A DNA stretch of 64,000 nucleotides from CBCOTE01 sp965112965. Lineage in GTDB: Bacteria; Desulfobacterota; Desulfovibrionia; Desulfovibrionales; Desulfovibrionaceae. The stretch spans positions 186,001 to 250,000 of the forward strand of contig CBCOTE010000023.1 in the NCBI GenBank assembly GCA_965112965.1, written 5' to 3'. The translations under genes and the position numbers were made by a program. Below, piece by piece: positions 8,461 through 18,678 of this stretch (position 1 is the stretch's first letter; every line of letters starts with the position of its first letter). The notes beneath the pieces are model-generated. The model had not been told where the DNA came from and made no database searches. It was given only the letters and a program-made list of their open reading frames with translations.

Positions 8461-10244
8461 TGGCCAGGCATGTGCTTCACGGCATCGCGGTATCCGCTGG
8501 TATCGCCGTCGGCCGAGCCTTTTTTATTGACCGTCGGGGCGTGCACACCGTGCCTCACGTCACTTTGTTGCCGGAGCAACTGGAGGCCGAGGTCGAGCGT
8601 CTTGCTGCTGCCTTTGAGGCTGAACGGGTGGGGTTAACCATAGCTCGGGATAAGGTGCCCTCGGAGCTTAGGGAGCACGTTGCGATTATCGATACTCACC
8701 TGATGATTAGCCAGGACCCCAAGCTTAAAAGTAAATCACTGCGTAACATCTGTGAGTTTAGTATTGGCGCTGAGTGGGCTCTGGAAAAAGCTGTTCACGA
8801 CCTAGAGTTAGCCTTCGAGGCTATCGAGGACCACTATATTCGCGAGCGCATCGGGGACGTGCGGGTGGTCTCCGGTCGTATCATGTCCCGACTGCAAGGT
8901 CAGATACAGGACCACAAGATGCATGAGATCAAGGATCGTGTGGTGCTCATGGCCCATGACCTTTCCCCGGCTGATACCATGAGGCTCGAAGTGGGCAATA
9001 TTATGTCTTTTGCCACTGAGATGGGCGGCCAGACCTCGCACACTGGCATCTTAGCTCGTTCGCTCCAGATACCGGCGTTGGTAGGAGTCACCGGCCTGGA
9101 GGTTGGAGTGGCCGACGGCGAGTTAGTAGTTATCGACGGTTTTAAAGGTAAGGTGCTGGTGAGTCCTGACGAGGCTGAGCTGGCTTACTATATCGATATC
9201 AGCAAGCAGTTTAGCACTTACCAGGCCAGCACCGTCCGTGAATGCAATTTGCCCGGTGAGACTATTGACGGTTACCGCGTGGGCGTAATGGCTAATATTG
9301 AGCTGTTTGAGGAAGTTACGGCAGTCCTAGATAAAGGCGGGGAGGGCATTGGGCTTTACCGTACTGAGTATTCCTTTCTGAATCGTAAGGATCTGCCAAC
9401 CGAAGATGAATTAGCCGAAGAGTATGCGGACCTTGCTGCCATCATGGCCCCGCGCAGGGTGGTGTTCCGCAGCCTGGACTTGGGCGCGGACAAGCTTCCT
9501 GCTCTGTTTGGTGAGCTAGAGGAGCCTAATCCAGCTCTTGGTCTACGGGCTATTCGCTTTTGCATTCGGCATGAGGATCTTTTTCGCATTCAGTTGCGGG
9601 CTATCCTGCGGGCCAGTGTGTACCAAAACGTGGCTTTCATGTTCCCTCTTATCTCGGGCTTGAGTGAACTGCAACAGGCCAAGTATATCTTGACCAAGGC
9701 TCAGCGCGAGCTATTGCGCGAGGGCATCCCATACAATCCAGAAATGTCCGTTGGCATTATGATCGAGCTGCCCTCGGCAGTTATGATCGCCGATGTGCTA
9801 GCCCAGGAGGCGGACTTCTTCTCAATTGGTACTAACGATCTTATCCAGTACTCTCTGGGCATCGACCGTACCAACAAACATGTCTCTTATCTCTACCAAC
9901 CGTTGCACCCAGCTGTGGTGCGCAGCATCAAACATGTGGTGGATATGGGCCACGCCGCGGGCATTGAGGTGGCTGTATGCGGCGAAATGGCCGCCGATCC
10001 ATACTTCATCCCCATCCTCATGGGTATGCAGGTGGATACTATCAGCATTACACCACAGGCTATTCCTGGTATTAAAAGGGTGATCCGGCAGATGACTATG
10101 GAAGATTGCAAGCGACTGCTCAAAGAAGTGCTCACCTGTCGCACCGTGGCGCGCATCAATCATGCTGTGCGTGAGACTATTTTTCGTCGCTTCCCAGAAG
10201 AATTGACTTTTTTCTCTTCGTTCTTGGATATTGACGACATCTAG
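8460..10244 (+). CDS. ptsI: Phosphoenolpyruvate-protein phosphotransferase (PTS enzyme I)
   Basis: Enzyme I takes phosphate from phosphoenolpyruvate and passes it to HPr. The phosphorylated histidine is His194 in GGQTSHTGILARS. The PEP-binding barrel follows with GGEGIGLYRTEY, RSLDLGADK, FFSIGTNDLIQYSLGIDR and the active-site cysteine in VAVCGEMAADP. At 594 aa the enzyme is full length with no gap. Start is GTG at 8460, one base overlapping the HPr stop, with GAGG 8-11 bases upstream. Together with HPr and EIID this is a small PTS operon of the type seen in Desulfovibrio, where sugar transport is limited and a regulatory role is often proposed. Confidence 0.97.
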   Translation: MARHVLHGIAVSAGIAVGRAFFIDRRGVHTVPHVTLLPEQLEAEVERLAAAFEAERVGLTIARDKVPSELREHVAIIDTHLMISQDPKLKSKSLRNICEFSIGAEWALEKAVHDLELAFEAIEDHYIRERIGDVRVVSGRIMSRLQGQIQDHKMHEIKDRVVLMAHDLSPADTMRLEVGNIMSFATEMGGQTSHTGILARSLQIPALVGVTGLEVGVADGELVVIDGFKGKVLVSPDEAELAYYIDISKQFSTYQASTVRECNLPGETIDGYRVGVMANIELFEEVTAVLDKGGEGIGLYRTEYSFLNRKDLPTEDELAEEYADLAAIMAPRRVVFRSLDLGADKLPALFGELEEPNPALGLRAIRFCIRHEDLFRIQLRAILRASVYQNVAFMFPLISGLSELQQAKYILTKAQRELLREGIPYNPEMSVGIMIELPSAVMIADVLAQEADFFSIGTNDLIQYSLGIDRTNKHVSYLYQPLHPAVVRSIKHVVDMGHAAGIEVAVCGEMAADPYFIPILMGMQVDTISITPQAIPGIKRVIRQMTMEDCKRLLKEVLTCRTVARINHAVRETIFRRFPEELTFFSSFLDIDDI

Positions 10245-10290
10245 GCATCACTTCTAGACCTTGAATCTTCAGCTACGGCGGGCGGCCATT

Positions 10291-10752
10291 ATGGTCAGGG
10301 AATCCGGTATCAAGCTTATTAGCACCAATCGTAAGGTCCGGTATTTTTATGAGGTCGTGGAGACCATAGAGGCCGGTATCGCTATTATGGGCTCAGAGGT
10401 GAAGAGTCTCCGGGAAGGCAAGGTGAGCTTCAAGGACGGCTACGTGGATTTCCGGCATGGTGAAGCCTTTTTAGTGGGCGTGTATATCGCTGTTTACGTG
10501 AACGCAGGTTACGCAGGCCACGAACCTGAGCGTGTGCGCAAGCTCCTCCTGCACGATTTTGAGATCGCCCGGCTGATAATAGCTGTGGAGCAAAAAGGTC
10601 TCACTGTTGTGCCCCTTAAGATATATTTTAAAGTCGGCATAGCTAAACTAGAGATCGGTGTGGCCCGTGGAAAAAGGATCCACGATCGGCGCGACGTCCT
10701 CAAGGACAGAGCTCAAGCCCGGGATACGGAGCGTGAGCTGTTCGGTAGTTAG
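10291..10752 (+). CDS. smpB: SsrA (tmRNA)-binding protein SmpB
   Basis: SmpB binds tmRNA and brings it to stalled ribosomes. Family blocks are all here: GIKLISTNRKVRYFYEVVE (usual 'ENRKARHDY'), GSEVKSLREGKVSFKDGYV, HEPERVRKLLLHDFEI, and the basic tail GVARGKRIHDRRDVLKDRA. Some usually constant positions are changed (YIAVYVNAGYAGHEPER in place of a 'H..PY..G....HDP' type segment), perhaps from relaxed selection. I take ATG 10291 as start, giving 153 aa, although its ribosome site is poor. An in-frame TTG at 10261 is the alternative. The tmRNA gene is not visible in this window. Confidence 0.93.
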   Translation: MVRESGIKLISTNRKVRYFYEVVETIEAGIAIMGSEVKSLREGKVSFKDGYVDFRHGEAFLVGVYIAVYVNAGYAGHEPERVRKLLLHDFEIARLIIAVEQKGLTVVPLKIYFKVGIAKLEIGVARGKRIHDRRDVLKDRAQARDTERELFGS

Positions 10753-10840
10753 TTAGGCCCATTACCGGATTTTATAATATACCAGGAGCCATCCAGATTA
10801 TTTTAGGAGTCGTCATCGGAAGCATGCATGCGGAGTACTC

Positions 10841-12226
10841 ATGGATATTCATCGACTCACTATCGCCCAACAGCGTTTTCTTACCGATACTTTTTCAGCC
10901 GAGGACTGTCTACTTACGCCTGAGGAGATGTTAGTTTTTCGGGCCGACGCTTCTCGGCTCGTAGGTATTCCTCTGGCTGTAGTCCGGCCAGTCTATGAAG
11001 ACCAGGTACAGTTGCTTTTCGCGTGGGCCCAGATTGAGGGCGTCCCTCTATATCCTAGAGCTCGAGCCACTAATCTCGTGGGTGGCTGTGTTCCATATAG
11101 GCCTGGCGTGGTCATATCCACTCTTAAACTTGACCATATAGTCGACATTACTCCAGATGATTTTGTAGCCGTGGTTGAGCCCGGGGTGATTACCGGCAGA
11201 CTTCAGGTCCGGCTGGAGACGCAAGGGCTTTTCTATCCGCCGGACCCGGCTAGTGTGCAGATTTCTACTATCGGTGGCAATGTGGCCACCTGCGCCGGCG
11301 GTATGTGTGCGGTCAAATACGGAGTCACCCGGGATTACGTGCTCGGTTTGCGTGCTGTGCTCCCAGGCGGTGATGTTATCACTCCTGGAGGTCGCTCGCA
11401 CAAGAACGTGGTAGGCCTTGATCTTGTGCGGCTTTTTGTAGGTTCCGAGGGCACCTTGGGTATGATTACACAACTGACTCTCAAGCTATTACCTAAGCCT
11501 GAGGCCACAGCCTCAGTGTTAGTAGGTTTCTCAACTGAAGCTGCCGCTTTGACCGCGGCCGGCCGAGTGTTTAACGCCGGCATCCTACCTGTAGCCTTAG
11601 AATTTATGAATATCGAGGTATTAGACTGTCTAGGTCGTTTGGGTCCGGTGCCCTGGCCTGGAAATATAGTTGCGGTGCTCCTGCTGCGATTGGACGGCTA
11701 CATTAAGGCTTTGCCTTTGGAGGTAGCCCGGGTAGCTGCGGTGCTCAGAGAATCTGGGGCAGACTTCTTAGTCGAGGGTGTGAGTCGAGAGGCGGAGGCG
11801 TTACTATGGGAGTTACGCCGGAACATTAATCCAGCTTCTTTTTTAGTACGGCCTCATAAGTTTTCTGACGATATCGCCGTACCTCGGGGCCTAATAAACT
11901 TAGCTGTTACTGGTATCCGGGCTATCGGGGAGCGTTATAAGTTACCTATCTTGATCTTTGGCCATCTGGGGGATGGCAACTTACATGTGAACGTTATGCA
12001 TGATGCCGATGCCCCGGGTGAACGTGAGCGGGGGCAACTGGCTAAGGCCGCAGTCATGGACCTAGCTTTATCCTTAGGCGGTACTCTTTCAGGGGAGCAC
12101 GGCATGGGTCTGTCCAAAGTCGACCACGTGGCTCGACAGCTGGAGCCGAGGCAGATCGAGCTCATGCGAGATATTAAGAGGCTCTTTGACCCCCGGGGTA
12201 TACTAAATCCGGGCAAAGCATTTTAA
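10841..12226 (+). CDS. glcD: FAD-linked 2-hydroxyacid dehydrogenase, GlcD/D-lactate dehydrogenase type
   Basis: A 461-residue flavoprotein that oxidises D-lactate or glycolate to the keto acid. The FAD-binding (PCMH) region contains PRARATNLVGGCVPYRPGVV, GGNVATCAGGMCAVKYGVTR and RLFVGSEGTLGMITQLTLKL. The C-terminal cap carries FGHLGDGNLHVNVMHD and GGTLSGEHGMGLSK, both typical of GlcD/Dld. It is followed 64 bases later by an iron-sulphur subunit gene, the usual pairing for electron transfer to the membrane quinone pool. In Desulfovibrio-type metabolism lactate oxidation is the main electron source, so retention of this pair fits a lactate-using organism. The exact substrate cannot be read from sequence. 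Confidence 0.94.
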   Translation: MDIHRLTIAQQRFLTDTFSAEDCLLTPEEMLVFRADASRLVGIPLAVVRPVYEDQVQLLFAWAQIEGVPLYPRARATNLVGGCVPYRPGVVISTLKLDHIVDITPDDFVAVVEPGVITGRLQVRLETQGLFYPPDPASVQISTIGGNVATCAGGMCAVKYGVTRDYVLGLRAVLPGGDVITPGGRSHKNVVGLDLVRLFVGSEGTLGMITQLTLKLLPKPEATASVLVGFSTEAAALTAAGRVFNAGILPVALEFMNIEVLDCLGRLGPVPWPGNIVAVLLLRLDGYIKALPLEVARVAAVLRESGADFLVEGVSREAEALLWELRRNINPASFLVRPHKFSDDIAVPRGLINLAVTGIRAIGERYKLPILIFGHLGDGNLHVNVMHDADAPGERERGQLAKAAVMDLALSLGGTLSGEHGMGLSKVDHVARQLEPRQIELMRDIKRLFDPRGILNPGKAF

Positions 12227-12290
12227 TGGCCAACCAAGCCTGTGTCCCAGCCGGGATATCCGAGACGGTCTATCATCGGAGGAGCTACTA

Positions 12291-13544
12291 ATGGTCGACC
12301 GTCCTTGTATTCTTTGTGGTCGCTGCTTGGAGGTCTGTCCGTTGGTGGCAGTTACAGGCAGGGAGGAGCTTTCCCCAAAGGCTAAGCAGCAGCTGTCCGC
12401 GGCTTTGGCTGACCTTGCGTTGTCGGAGGTAACTGTTCCCCAGGCCGCTGGTCTGTCTGGTCGAGCTATAGTTGACTTGGCTGGGTTGTGCTTATCTTGT
12501 GGTCGTTGTGTTGCAGCCTGCCCGCAAGGGCTGGCTGGGGCTGAGATTGTGGCTAGTCTACGCGCAGCATACTCGGATTGGCGTCAGTGGCTGTGGAAAA
12601 TTTGGTTAGAATATGGCGGTCTGTGGTCCGTAGCTGTAGGTCTGGGCCATATTCTACAGAAATCGGTCGTTACTATGGGGATTTGGAATGGCGTCGCGAT
12701 GTCGACCCTGAATTGCCCACCGGCCGCTCAACGGGCAACAGGTACAGCCAGCCAATTGGCCCCCTGGCTGCGCGTTACTCGTTTCGACATAACGGCCGAT
12801 CGGGCCCATATTGGCACGGCAGCTATCTTCCCGGGCTGTCTGGCCGGCTTGGTCACGATACCTTGGTTGGCTACAGTAGAATGGGTGCTGGTCGGTTTGG
12901 GCTTTCGTTTGGCTTCAACGGCAGATGGTCCGGGTTGGGGATGTTGCGGCGCCACTTTGGGCCACGCTGGATTGCCTGAAGCCCGATTAGAGGTGGCGCA
13001 ACGTAATCTCGCCCAATGGCGGGCTCTGGGTCGGCCACTTGTAGTAACTTTCTGTGCTAGCTGTCGTGCTGGCTTGGCGTCCTACGCAGTCGATTCAGCT
13101 TTGAATTGGGTCGTTTCGTTGTGGGAGCCTGGAGAAGCTGAGGTTTGGATTGCGTCTCTGCAGCCATTGGCGTTTTTATGGGGGGAGACAGACTTTGTCG
13201 TTGAGCCGTGGGCGCCAAAAACAATATGTTATCATCAGCCCTGCCACGCCCTGCCAGATGACTTTGACTTGGTCTGGTTACATCGGGTACTGGGTGAACG
13301 GCTGCGCTTTCCAGGCTCGGGTCGATGTTGCGGCTTGGGTGGGGGGGTCATGCAGATGGTCGCTCCCGGTTTAGCGGCCAAAGTTACGGCTGCGTTGTGG
13401 GAGATGTTAGTGACTCCGAACGGGAGAGCTGAGACATCGGTGTTCACAGGCTGCATTGGCTGTTTGCTTCGACTTAAGGTTACGGCCCCGGCCGGGGTGG
13501 TGGTGGGTCACTGGTTGGAGATTTTGCTCCCTTTGCGGTCATGA
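12291..13544 (+). CDS. glcF: Iron-sulphur subunit of glycolate/D-lactate dehydrogenase (GlcF type, CCG domains)
   Basis: This is the electron-transfer partner of the upstream flavoprotein. Two 4Fe-4S motifs lie at the N-terminus: C6-C9-C12-C16 (CILCGRCLEVCP) and C67-C70-C73-C77 (CLSCGRCVAACP). Two cysteine-rich CCG domains follow, with GWGCCGATLG and CASC in the first and CCGLGGGVMQM and TGCIGC in the second. An excellent ribosome site (GGAGGAG) is 6 bases before the ATG. Length (417 aa) is normal. The middle (about residues 95-175, WLWKIWLEYGGLWSVAVGLG) is less conserved but open. Confidence 0.93.
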   Translation: MVDRPCILCGRCLEVCPLVAVTGREELSPKAKQQLSAALADLALSEVTVPQAAGLSGRAIVDLAGLCLSCGRCVAACPQGLAGAEIVASLRAAYSDWRQWLWKIWLEYGGLWSVAVGLGHILQKSVVTMGIWNGVAMSTLNCPPAAQRATGTASQLAPWLRVTRFDITADRAHIGTAAIFPGCLAGLVTIPWLATVEWVLVGLGFRLASTADGPGWGCCGATLGHAGLPEARLEVAQRNLAQWRALGRPLVVTFCASCRAGLASYAVDSALNWVVSLWEPGEAEVWIASLQPLAFLWGETDFVVEPWAPKTICYHQPCHALPDDFDLVWLHRVLGERLRFPGSGRCCGLGGGVMQMVAPGLAAKVTAALWEMLVTPNGRAETSVFTGCIGCLLRLKVTAPAGVVVGHWLEILLPLRS

Positions 13545-14489
13545 CAATGGAATCTCCACTGCAGCAGGCTGTTTTTTTTATTCGGTTCTTTTTCTATAAC
13601 AATATGATTTCGTCGACTGAAAGTTGTTTAGCTTTTGTGGTGTGTTGGTCGAACTATAGCCGTAAACGTTGCAGATGATTAAGGTCAAGGCGAAGAATAT
13701 GATTATGGCCCATCGGTCCGCGTTGGCTGCCTTCTTGTTTATTACGCTCGGCCTGTAGATCTTTCAAAGGATAGCGTTTCATAAACTCTATAGTCATGAG
13801 TCAGGCTCCGTCCGTGAATACGAAATTAGCAAGTTAAAGCAGGATTTTATGGTATTTGGGATTTTAATATTTTAAATTTTTAGTAGCCCTACTTTCCGTA
13901 TGTTTGCCTCCGGCATCTGGCGCGAATAAGTCGTATAGCATCCATAGCCTTCGGTCTGAAAAATATGTGACTTCGTCGAGCAAAAAATATTGTTAATTTA
14001 ATGTATAAACGTAGGAACTAGAACATATCCATGGCTACGAGCACTACGTAGTCAAAGCCGATACAGACCCTGGGATGCTGCAACACAGGAGCATTTTTCA
14101 TAAACTCGTGACTCCAATTAATTCGTCTAGGATAAACTTAGCTCAGATTAACACACCACCGGTCGTTATTAGTTTTTAGCATGTTTTTTTTAGATTTTTA
14201 GTGTTTTATATACCATTAAGGTAAATATTATAAACTCTATTGAAAATACGATTTATGCATCTAGATTTTAGCGTTGTTAGCGTTGGTCAACGGTGTGATG
14301 AATATATTTTAGTTATAGAGAAAAGTCTAGGAAGAGTAACAATTAATTATTTTTTTTGTATGACTATCAGTCGCGGTATATGACTTTTACATTCGCCATA
14401 ATCTACTCCAGGATATTTTGTTACAGTCAGATATTTTGATTATTCCGGTGATGTTACGGTAATGAATTATATCATAATAACTGGAAGAT
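13545..14489. other. Intergenic, no gene recognised
   Basis: About 0.9 kb after glcF. A T8 run lies 25 bases past the glcF stop, but the preceding bases form only a 4-bp stem with a 2-base loop, so I do not call a terminator. The remainder is AT-rich with stops in every frame and no motif I recognise. Confidence 0.65.
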
Positions 14490-16150
14490 AAAATGAAAGG
14501 TCAAGTCTTTCTACGGTCACGATGCGAGGCTACTTGCCCATTTTTCATTTGAGGCGATAAGTCCGATTTCCGTGTGTACGTGGAAGACGAGTTCTTTCAA
14601 GGGCTCTTCGCTCTCCTAAAAATTTGATTTTAGGGTGATGTAGGTATAGGTGACTTGGGGTACGTCCACCACAGCGGCTTCGGCTATCTTTGGATACGCC
14701 ACTAGGTCGGACTTGATTTTGGCCGTACCTATGGTGATGGTCCGAGACGTTGATTACGTCGTCTACGCGGCCCATGATTTAGAAAATATTCGCCTTTATC
14801 TATTCGTGCACCGTACTAGTTTCATAACGGCTCGGGAAGCCGTGGAAATATTGTTGCTTGAAGCGGGCTATATCGTCTCGTAAGACATGCGCATGTACTC
14901 GGCCAAGACTTCTCTATGACTAGAAAGTCGCCTTAGTCGGCTCTGGTGGAATTATCATCTTTGTTCATTATGTGTAAGAATGCCAGACAATGGCAGCATA
15001 GCCGATCCGGACTTGAGAGTTGTGGCAAACGGTAGAGGTGAAATCATGAGACCCCTAGTTTTTTTGTTTGCCACCAAGTGTCCACGATGGGTAGTTTTTC
15101 TTTGCCTATGTGTTTGTTGCAATACCCAGGCTTCGGGGTTGATTGGCTCATGCACTGAGCTGAGAATACGCAAATTAGGTAAGTTATATTTATGTCCACT
15201 TCTTGCCTTCACGTATCAAAGAGTAGATAGCTGTGGGTGCGGCGTAGAAGAAGATGTTGACTTGAACTTTTCGTAGATTTGTCAGAATTGGTTCAGACTA
15301 CGGTAAGTTGGTACGCCTTTGAATATGACGTAAATGATACCTAGAGTCAGAGGGCCATAGACGATGTAAGAATATCCTGTGATTCGGCCAATGTCCGCTG
15401 TACACCAGTGGATGTCGTCATGTAGGTCGAAGGCCAGCTGAGAGGTGTAGGCTGCATAAGTTAGGTAGTCGCCAGTAGTGTATAATATACCCTTGGGCTT
15501 GCCCCGTGGAATTACTTGTGTAGAGGATGAACAGCATGTCCTCGGCATTTATATGTTCGGGTTTACATTAGTCTGTTTTGCAGTCGGCAGCTACCTCGTC
15601 GTACTACTAGGCGCCCCGGTCCTCGACTATATTGACTTTGTTGTCCGCAGATTTGTGGACGATGAACTGTTTTACTATTAGGCATTCTGTAAGAATCTCG
15701 TTAATGTTTGATTTTCAAAGGAATAATATTTTCTGCTGCGGTTGACACTGTTGCTGCATATGACGATTTTGGCCTTGTAGTCGTTGATACGGTTGCGCAA
15801 GCTGTGGGCCGAGAAGCTGGTAAAAATAATGGAATGCGGGATGTTAGTGTGGGAACAGGCTAATATGGCAGTGGCCAGTCGGGCACCATAGGTATGTAGA
15901 TACTTATTTGGTCACACTTCTGGATGTCTATCTTTTTTTGAGTATATTGGCGAAGCAGCATACTTCACGGTGTAACATTTGGTAGATGTAGATTTTGATC
16001 TGTTTGTCATGCTCGCTTTGCCAGATGATGGGGGATTTGTTACGGCGACCGTTTGTCAGGTGGCGTCCAGACAGTTATAGGAGACGCTTAAGCTGCCACC
16101 CTGGAATTATTTGATCTCGGATTTGTTAAAGTCGTATTTGGAAATTTGGT
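14490..16150 (-). pseudogene. acs: Acetyl-CoA synthetase (acs), heavily frameshifted remnant
   Basis: Acs activates acetate to acetyl-CoA with ATP. Remnants lie in order on the minus strand. Near 16070 is SVSYNCLD ('NVSYNCLDRH'), and near 15980 YQMLHREVCCFANIL ('REL...VCRFANVL'). At 15330-15510 is GKPKGILYTTGDYLTYAAY, followed by DDIHWCTADIGRITGYSYIVY, the adenylation core. Near 14650-14760 are GRVDDVINVS and, one frame over, AKIKSDLVAYPKIAEAAVV, the hinge and C-terminal lid. At least half a dozen frame changes and stops separate them, and about 60 N-terminal residues and the 'SGKIMRR' lysine motif are unreadable. The gene is clearly dead, though its longest open segment still spans about 88 codons. 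Confidence 0.88.
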
Positions 16151-17345
16151 TCCTTGAACTAAATTAATAATTATTTGGCGTGTACACCACCAATAGCTAT
16201 CATTATTTTTTTTGATGGACTGCTTGTACATGGTTCGGTATTTATTTATGCTCTTGAAGCAGGCGTGGCCGTGACCTTTTGCAAGTGGCTAGAAATAGCG
16301 CCTTTAGTTCATCAGGCTTTCTATTTTTGTCCTTGCCCATATGATTCTATAGTTTTTTAGATGTGTTGTTAGTGATTTTATCGCTACGAATTTATTTTTA
16401 ATATTATATTCTTATGATTTTATATATATTTTAGTTAATGGCCAGAAAAATGGATGGGTATAGTCGGCTCCACTACGTCTCATGTACAGTCGCTGTCGGC
16501 CGGACGGCGGTGACTATTCTTGCTATGGGGTGAAATAGTGTGCCTCTGATGATTACATGTTTTTTTATACAATCAGCGACACCATTTTTTTTGGCGGAGA
16601 GCTGGCATATTAACTATTTGTTGATGGTCAGATAGTAGATATAGTTGTAGCGTTATAAATCTTTATACCAATTATTTTTTTTAAAGGCAGTGACAGGTAA
16701 TATTGAGCAAGAGTGGTAAGAAAGTTTTAAGCAAAAAAATATCCAAATTTAATATCGTGTTTTTTCATCATGGTAATATAAAAATTTTAGCCTTTACGAG
16801 GCGTCTAATGGGAACGAAGCGACTTTTAGTAGTGATGTAAAAGACCAATGAAGTTAGCTGATATAGCGCAATGAAGTAAAAGCTGACGTTGGGTGTAGTA
16901 GGACAGGGCTGTCCAGTGGCTTAAATCAGGACGAAGGTGATTGGACTTTGGTCTCACAATGCGAACTGAGGTCATAATATTTGTATGGTTATGTCATGAG
17001 CATATAAGTTGTCAATACACAGAATGTAGTATTTATCCGCGAGATTACGACGGTGGATCCCCGGGGGGTGGTTGTTATAATGGTAAGTCTTTTATGTGGA
17101 AGCGTCATTTTGTATTTGGAGCTGGACCATATTCAAACCGTGCCAATGTATAGTTGATTTGCCAACGGCTAGAGTCGAGAGCAAACTCAAGAGGACTGCG
17201 GTTGCATAGAGCTGACTATTAGATGAGAATCGGAAGCGGCGAAGCGGTGCACACGTGGGTTCCTTGATAGGCTAGTATAGATTTTTGGGATAATATAATT
17301 GAGGTGAGAACAGTTTGCGTTTTTGTCTAAGGAAGAAATATAAAT
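16151..17345. other. Intergenic, no gene recognised
   Basis: About 1.2 kb of AT-rich, stop-ridden sequence between the acs remnant and cvpA. The longest open frames show no family motif. This may include the lost acs N-terminus on its left edge, but I cannot align it. Confidence 0.6.
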
Positions 17346-17816
17346 ATGCTGGATATTATTTTTGTAGTGGTAGCCGGATTTTTGGTGCTTAGGGGCGGTA
17401 CCCATGGTCTGTTAGTGGAGGTGGCGGCGTTATGCGGTGCCATCGGCGGTGTGTTTCTGGCCAATCGTTACCATCTCATTTTAATTTCTTTTATACAGTA
17501 TTTTTTATTTAATCCAGATTGGGCTGGTATTATAGCCTATTTATTGATTTTTTTTGCTACATTAGTCTTGACTAGTACGGTAGCGGTGTTAGTGAATAAG
17601 GCGCTGACTCTCATTTTTGTTGGCTGGACGGACTATCTAGCTGGGGCGCTTTTGGGTGCGGCCATGGCGTCTTTTGTCTGCGTCGTGGGAGTTTTACTTT
17701 TACAGCATTTTTTGCCACAATCGTCTTTGTTGCGGAATTCTATCTTGCTGCCTTACGTGCAATTGCTGGCTAGGTACCTGAAAGAGATATTGCCGATTAT
17801 TTTTTTGCCTAATTGA
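17346..17816 (+). CDS. cvpA: CvpA-family membrane protein
   Basis: A 156-residue protein with four predicted membrane segments at about residues 3-15, 24-40, 60-85 and 97-118. The start (MLDIIFVVVAGFLVLRGGTHG) and the middle (LTLIFVGWTDYLAGALLGAA, the 'D...G...G...G' motif) match the CvpA/colicin V production family. The family is linked to cell-envelope processes, but no activity is established here. An AAGGAAG lies upstream of the ATG at slightly long spacing. It stands alone on the plus strand, with eroded DNA on both sides. Confidence 0.85.
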   Translation: MLDIIFVVVAGFLVLRGGTHGLLVEVAALCGAIGGVFLANRYHLILISFIQYFLFNPDWAGIIAYLLIFFATLVLTSTVAVLVNKALTLIFVGWTDYLAGALLGAAMASFVCVVGVLLLQHFLPQSSLLRNSILLPYVQLLARYLKEILPIIFLPN

Positions 17817-18678
17817 TTGCCTTGGTCTGATGGCGTCGTGCTTGTGACTTTTTCTTGCGTCTTTTGACTTTAAGATATGACGTCTCCTGCCATCATCGCT
17901 TTCCCATATCTTGGAATTTTGTCCATTTCTGATAGTCTGCATGCCTTGATCCGTATCCTTAGATATTTTTTGTCCAATAAGTTATCTCTAAAATTATTAA
18001 ACGTGTTCGAGGAGGCCTTTGGATTCATCGATACTATTCGCATTGGTAACGCTAAAAACGTTTGAGAAAAATTTAGCAGCCTAATTTTTTTTAAAGGAAA
18101 TCGGGTAGAACTTTTATTAGTCCATTTAAATAGCTGATATTGCTGTTTTAGTTCTATAAAATACACATCATGGTTGTTTGTTATTGGCTTTTTTTATTAC
18201 GGATGTCGGTATGAAGGCGTAGTTAGTATTGGAGATATCCGATGGTAAATTATTTGGCCGCGGATGACTATCATTAGCAGTGGGGGTGCAATGATACCGT
18301 TCGTTATAATGGTTTTAAGACCAACGTAATATTAGCTCGGATTCAAGTTATTTTTTAAAACGTTCGTGCGCATGGAGAAGCTATATTGTAGCAATATGGA
18401 TAAGGGCTGGTGAAGTTGTAGCCGGCAGAATCGAATATTTTATAGAATATAGTCGAGAGAGAGGATCGGGAATAGTGAACGCTGTAGGGTGTGGGTGGGG
18501 TGAGCTTTTTTAAATAACAATTTCCTATATATACGTTTTTTCTTTTTTCAGATAAATTTTTACCATGTGCCACAAAAAAATCAACTGAATTAGCCGTGGC
18601 TGACAAATGTAGTTTGGACTTTTGTTGCGCAATCAAACAAAATATCGACCCCCCCCTTAGGGGCTCAAGGCAGCCATT
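17817..18678. other. Intergenic; possible rpsU-like relic on the minus strand
   Basis: Minus-strand fragments LRIRIKACRLSEM (about 17915-17958) and, in another frame, VKRRKKKSQARRH (about 17835-17873) recall ribosomal protein S21 ('RRFKKACEKAGLLSEM' then 'RRKKKEAARR'). Several stops interrupt them, so any such gene would be dead. The remainder to 18678 has no recognised content. A C8 run with a CCCC/GGGG mini-hairpin lies just past the cmk stop. Confidence 0.35.

Noticed and set aside
13556..13578. Intrinsic terminator after glcF before a T8 run
   Set aside because: The only stem is 4 bp with a 2-base loop, too weak to be credible.
17053..17066. GGATCCCCGGG resembling a cloning-vector polylinker
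   Set aside because: Only 11 bases match and flanking sequence does not continue the polylinker; chance is sufficient.
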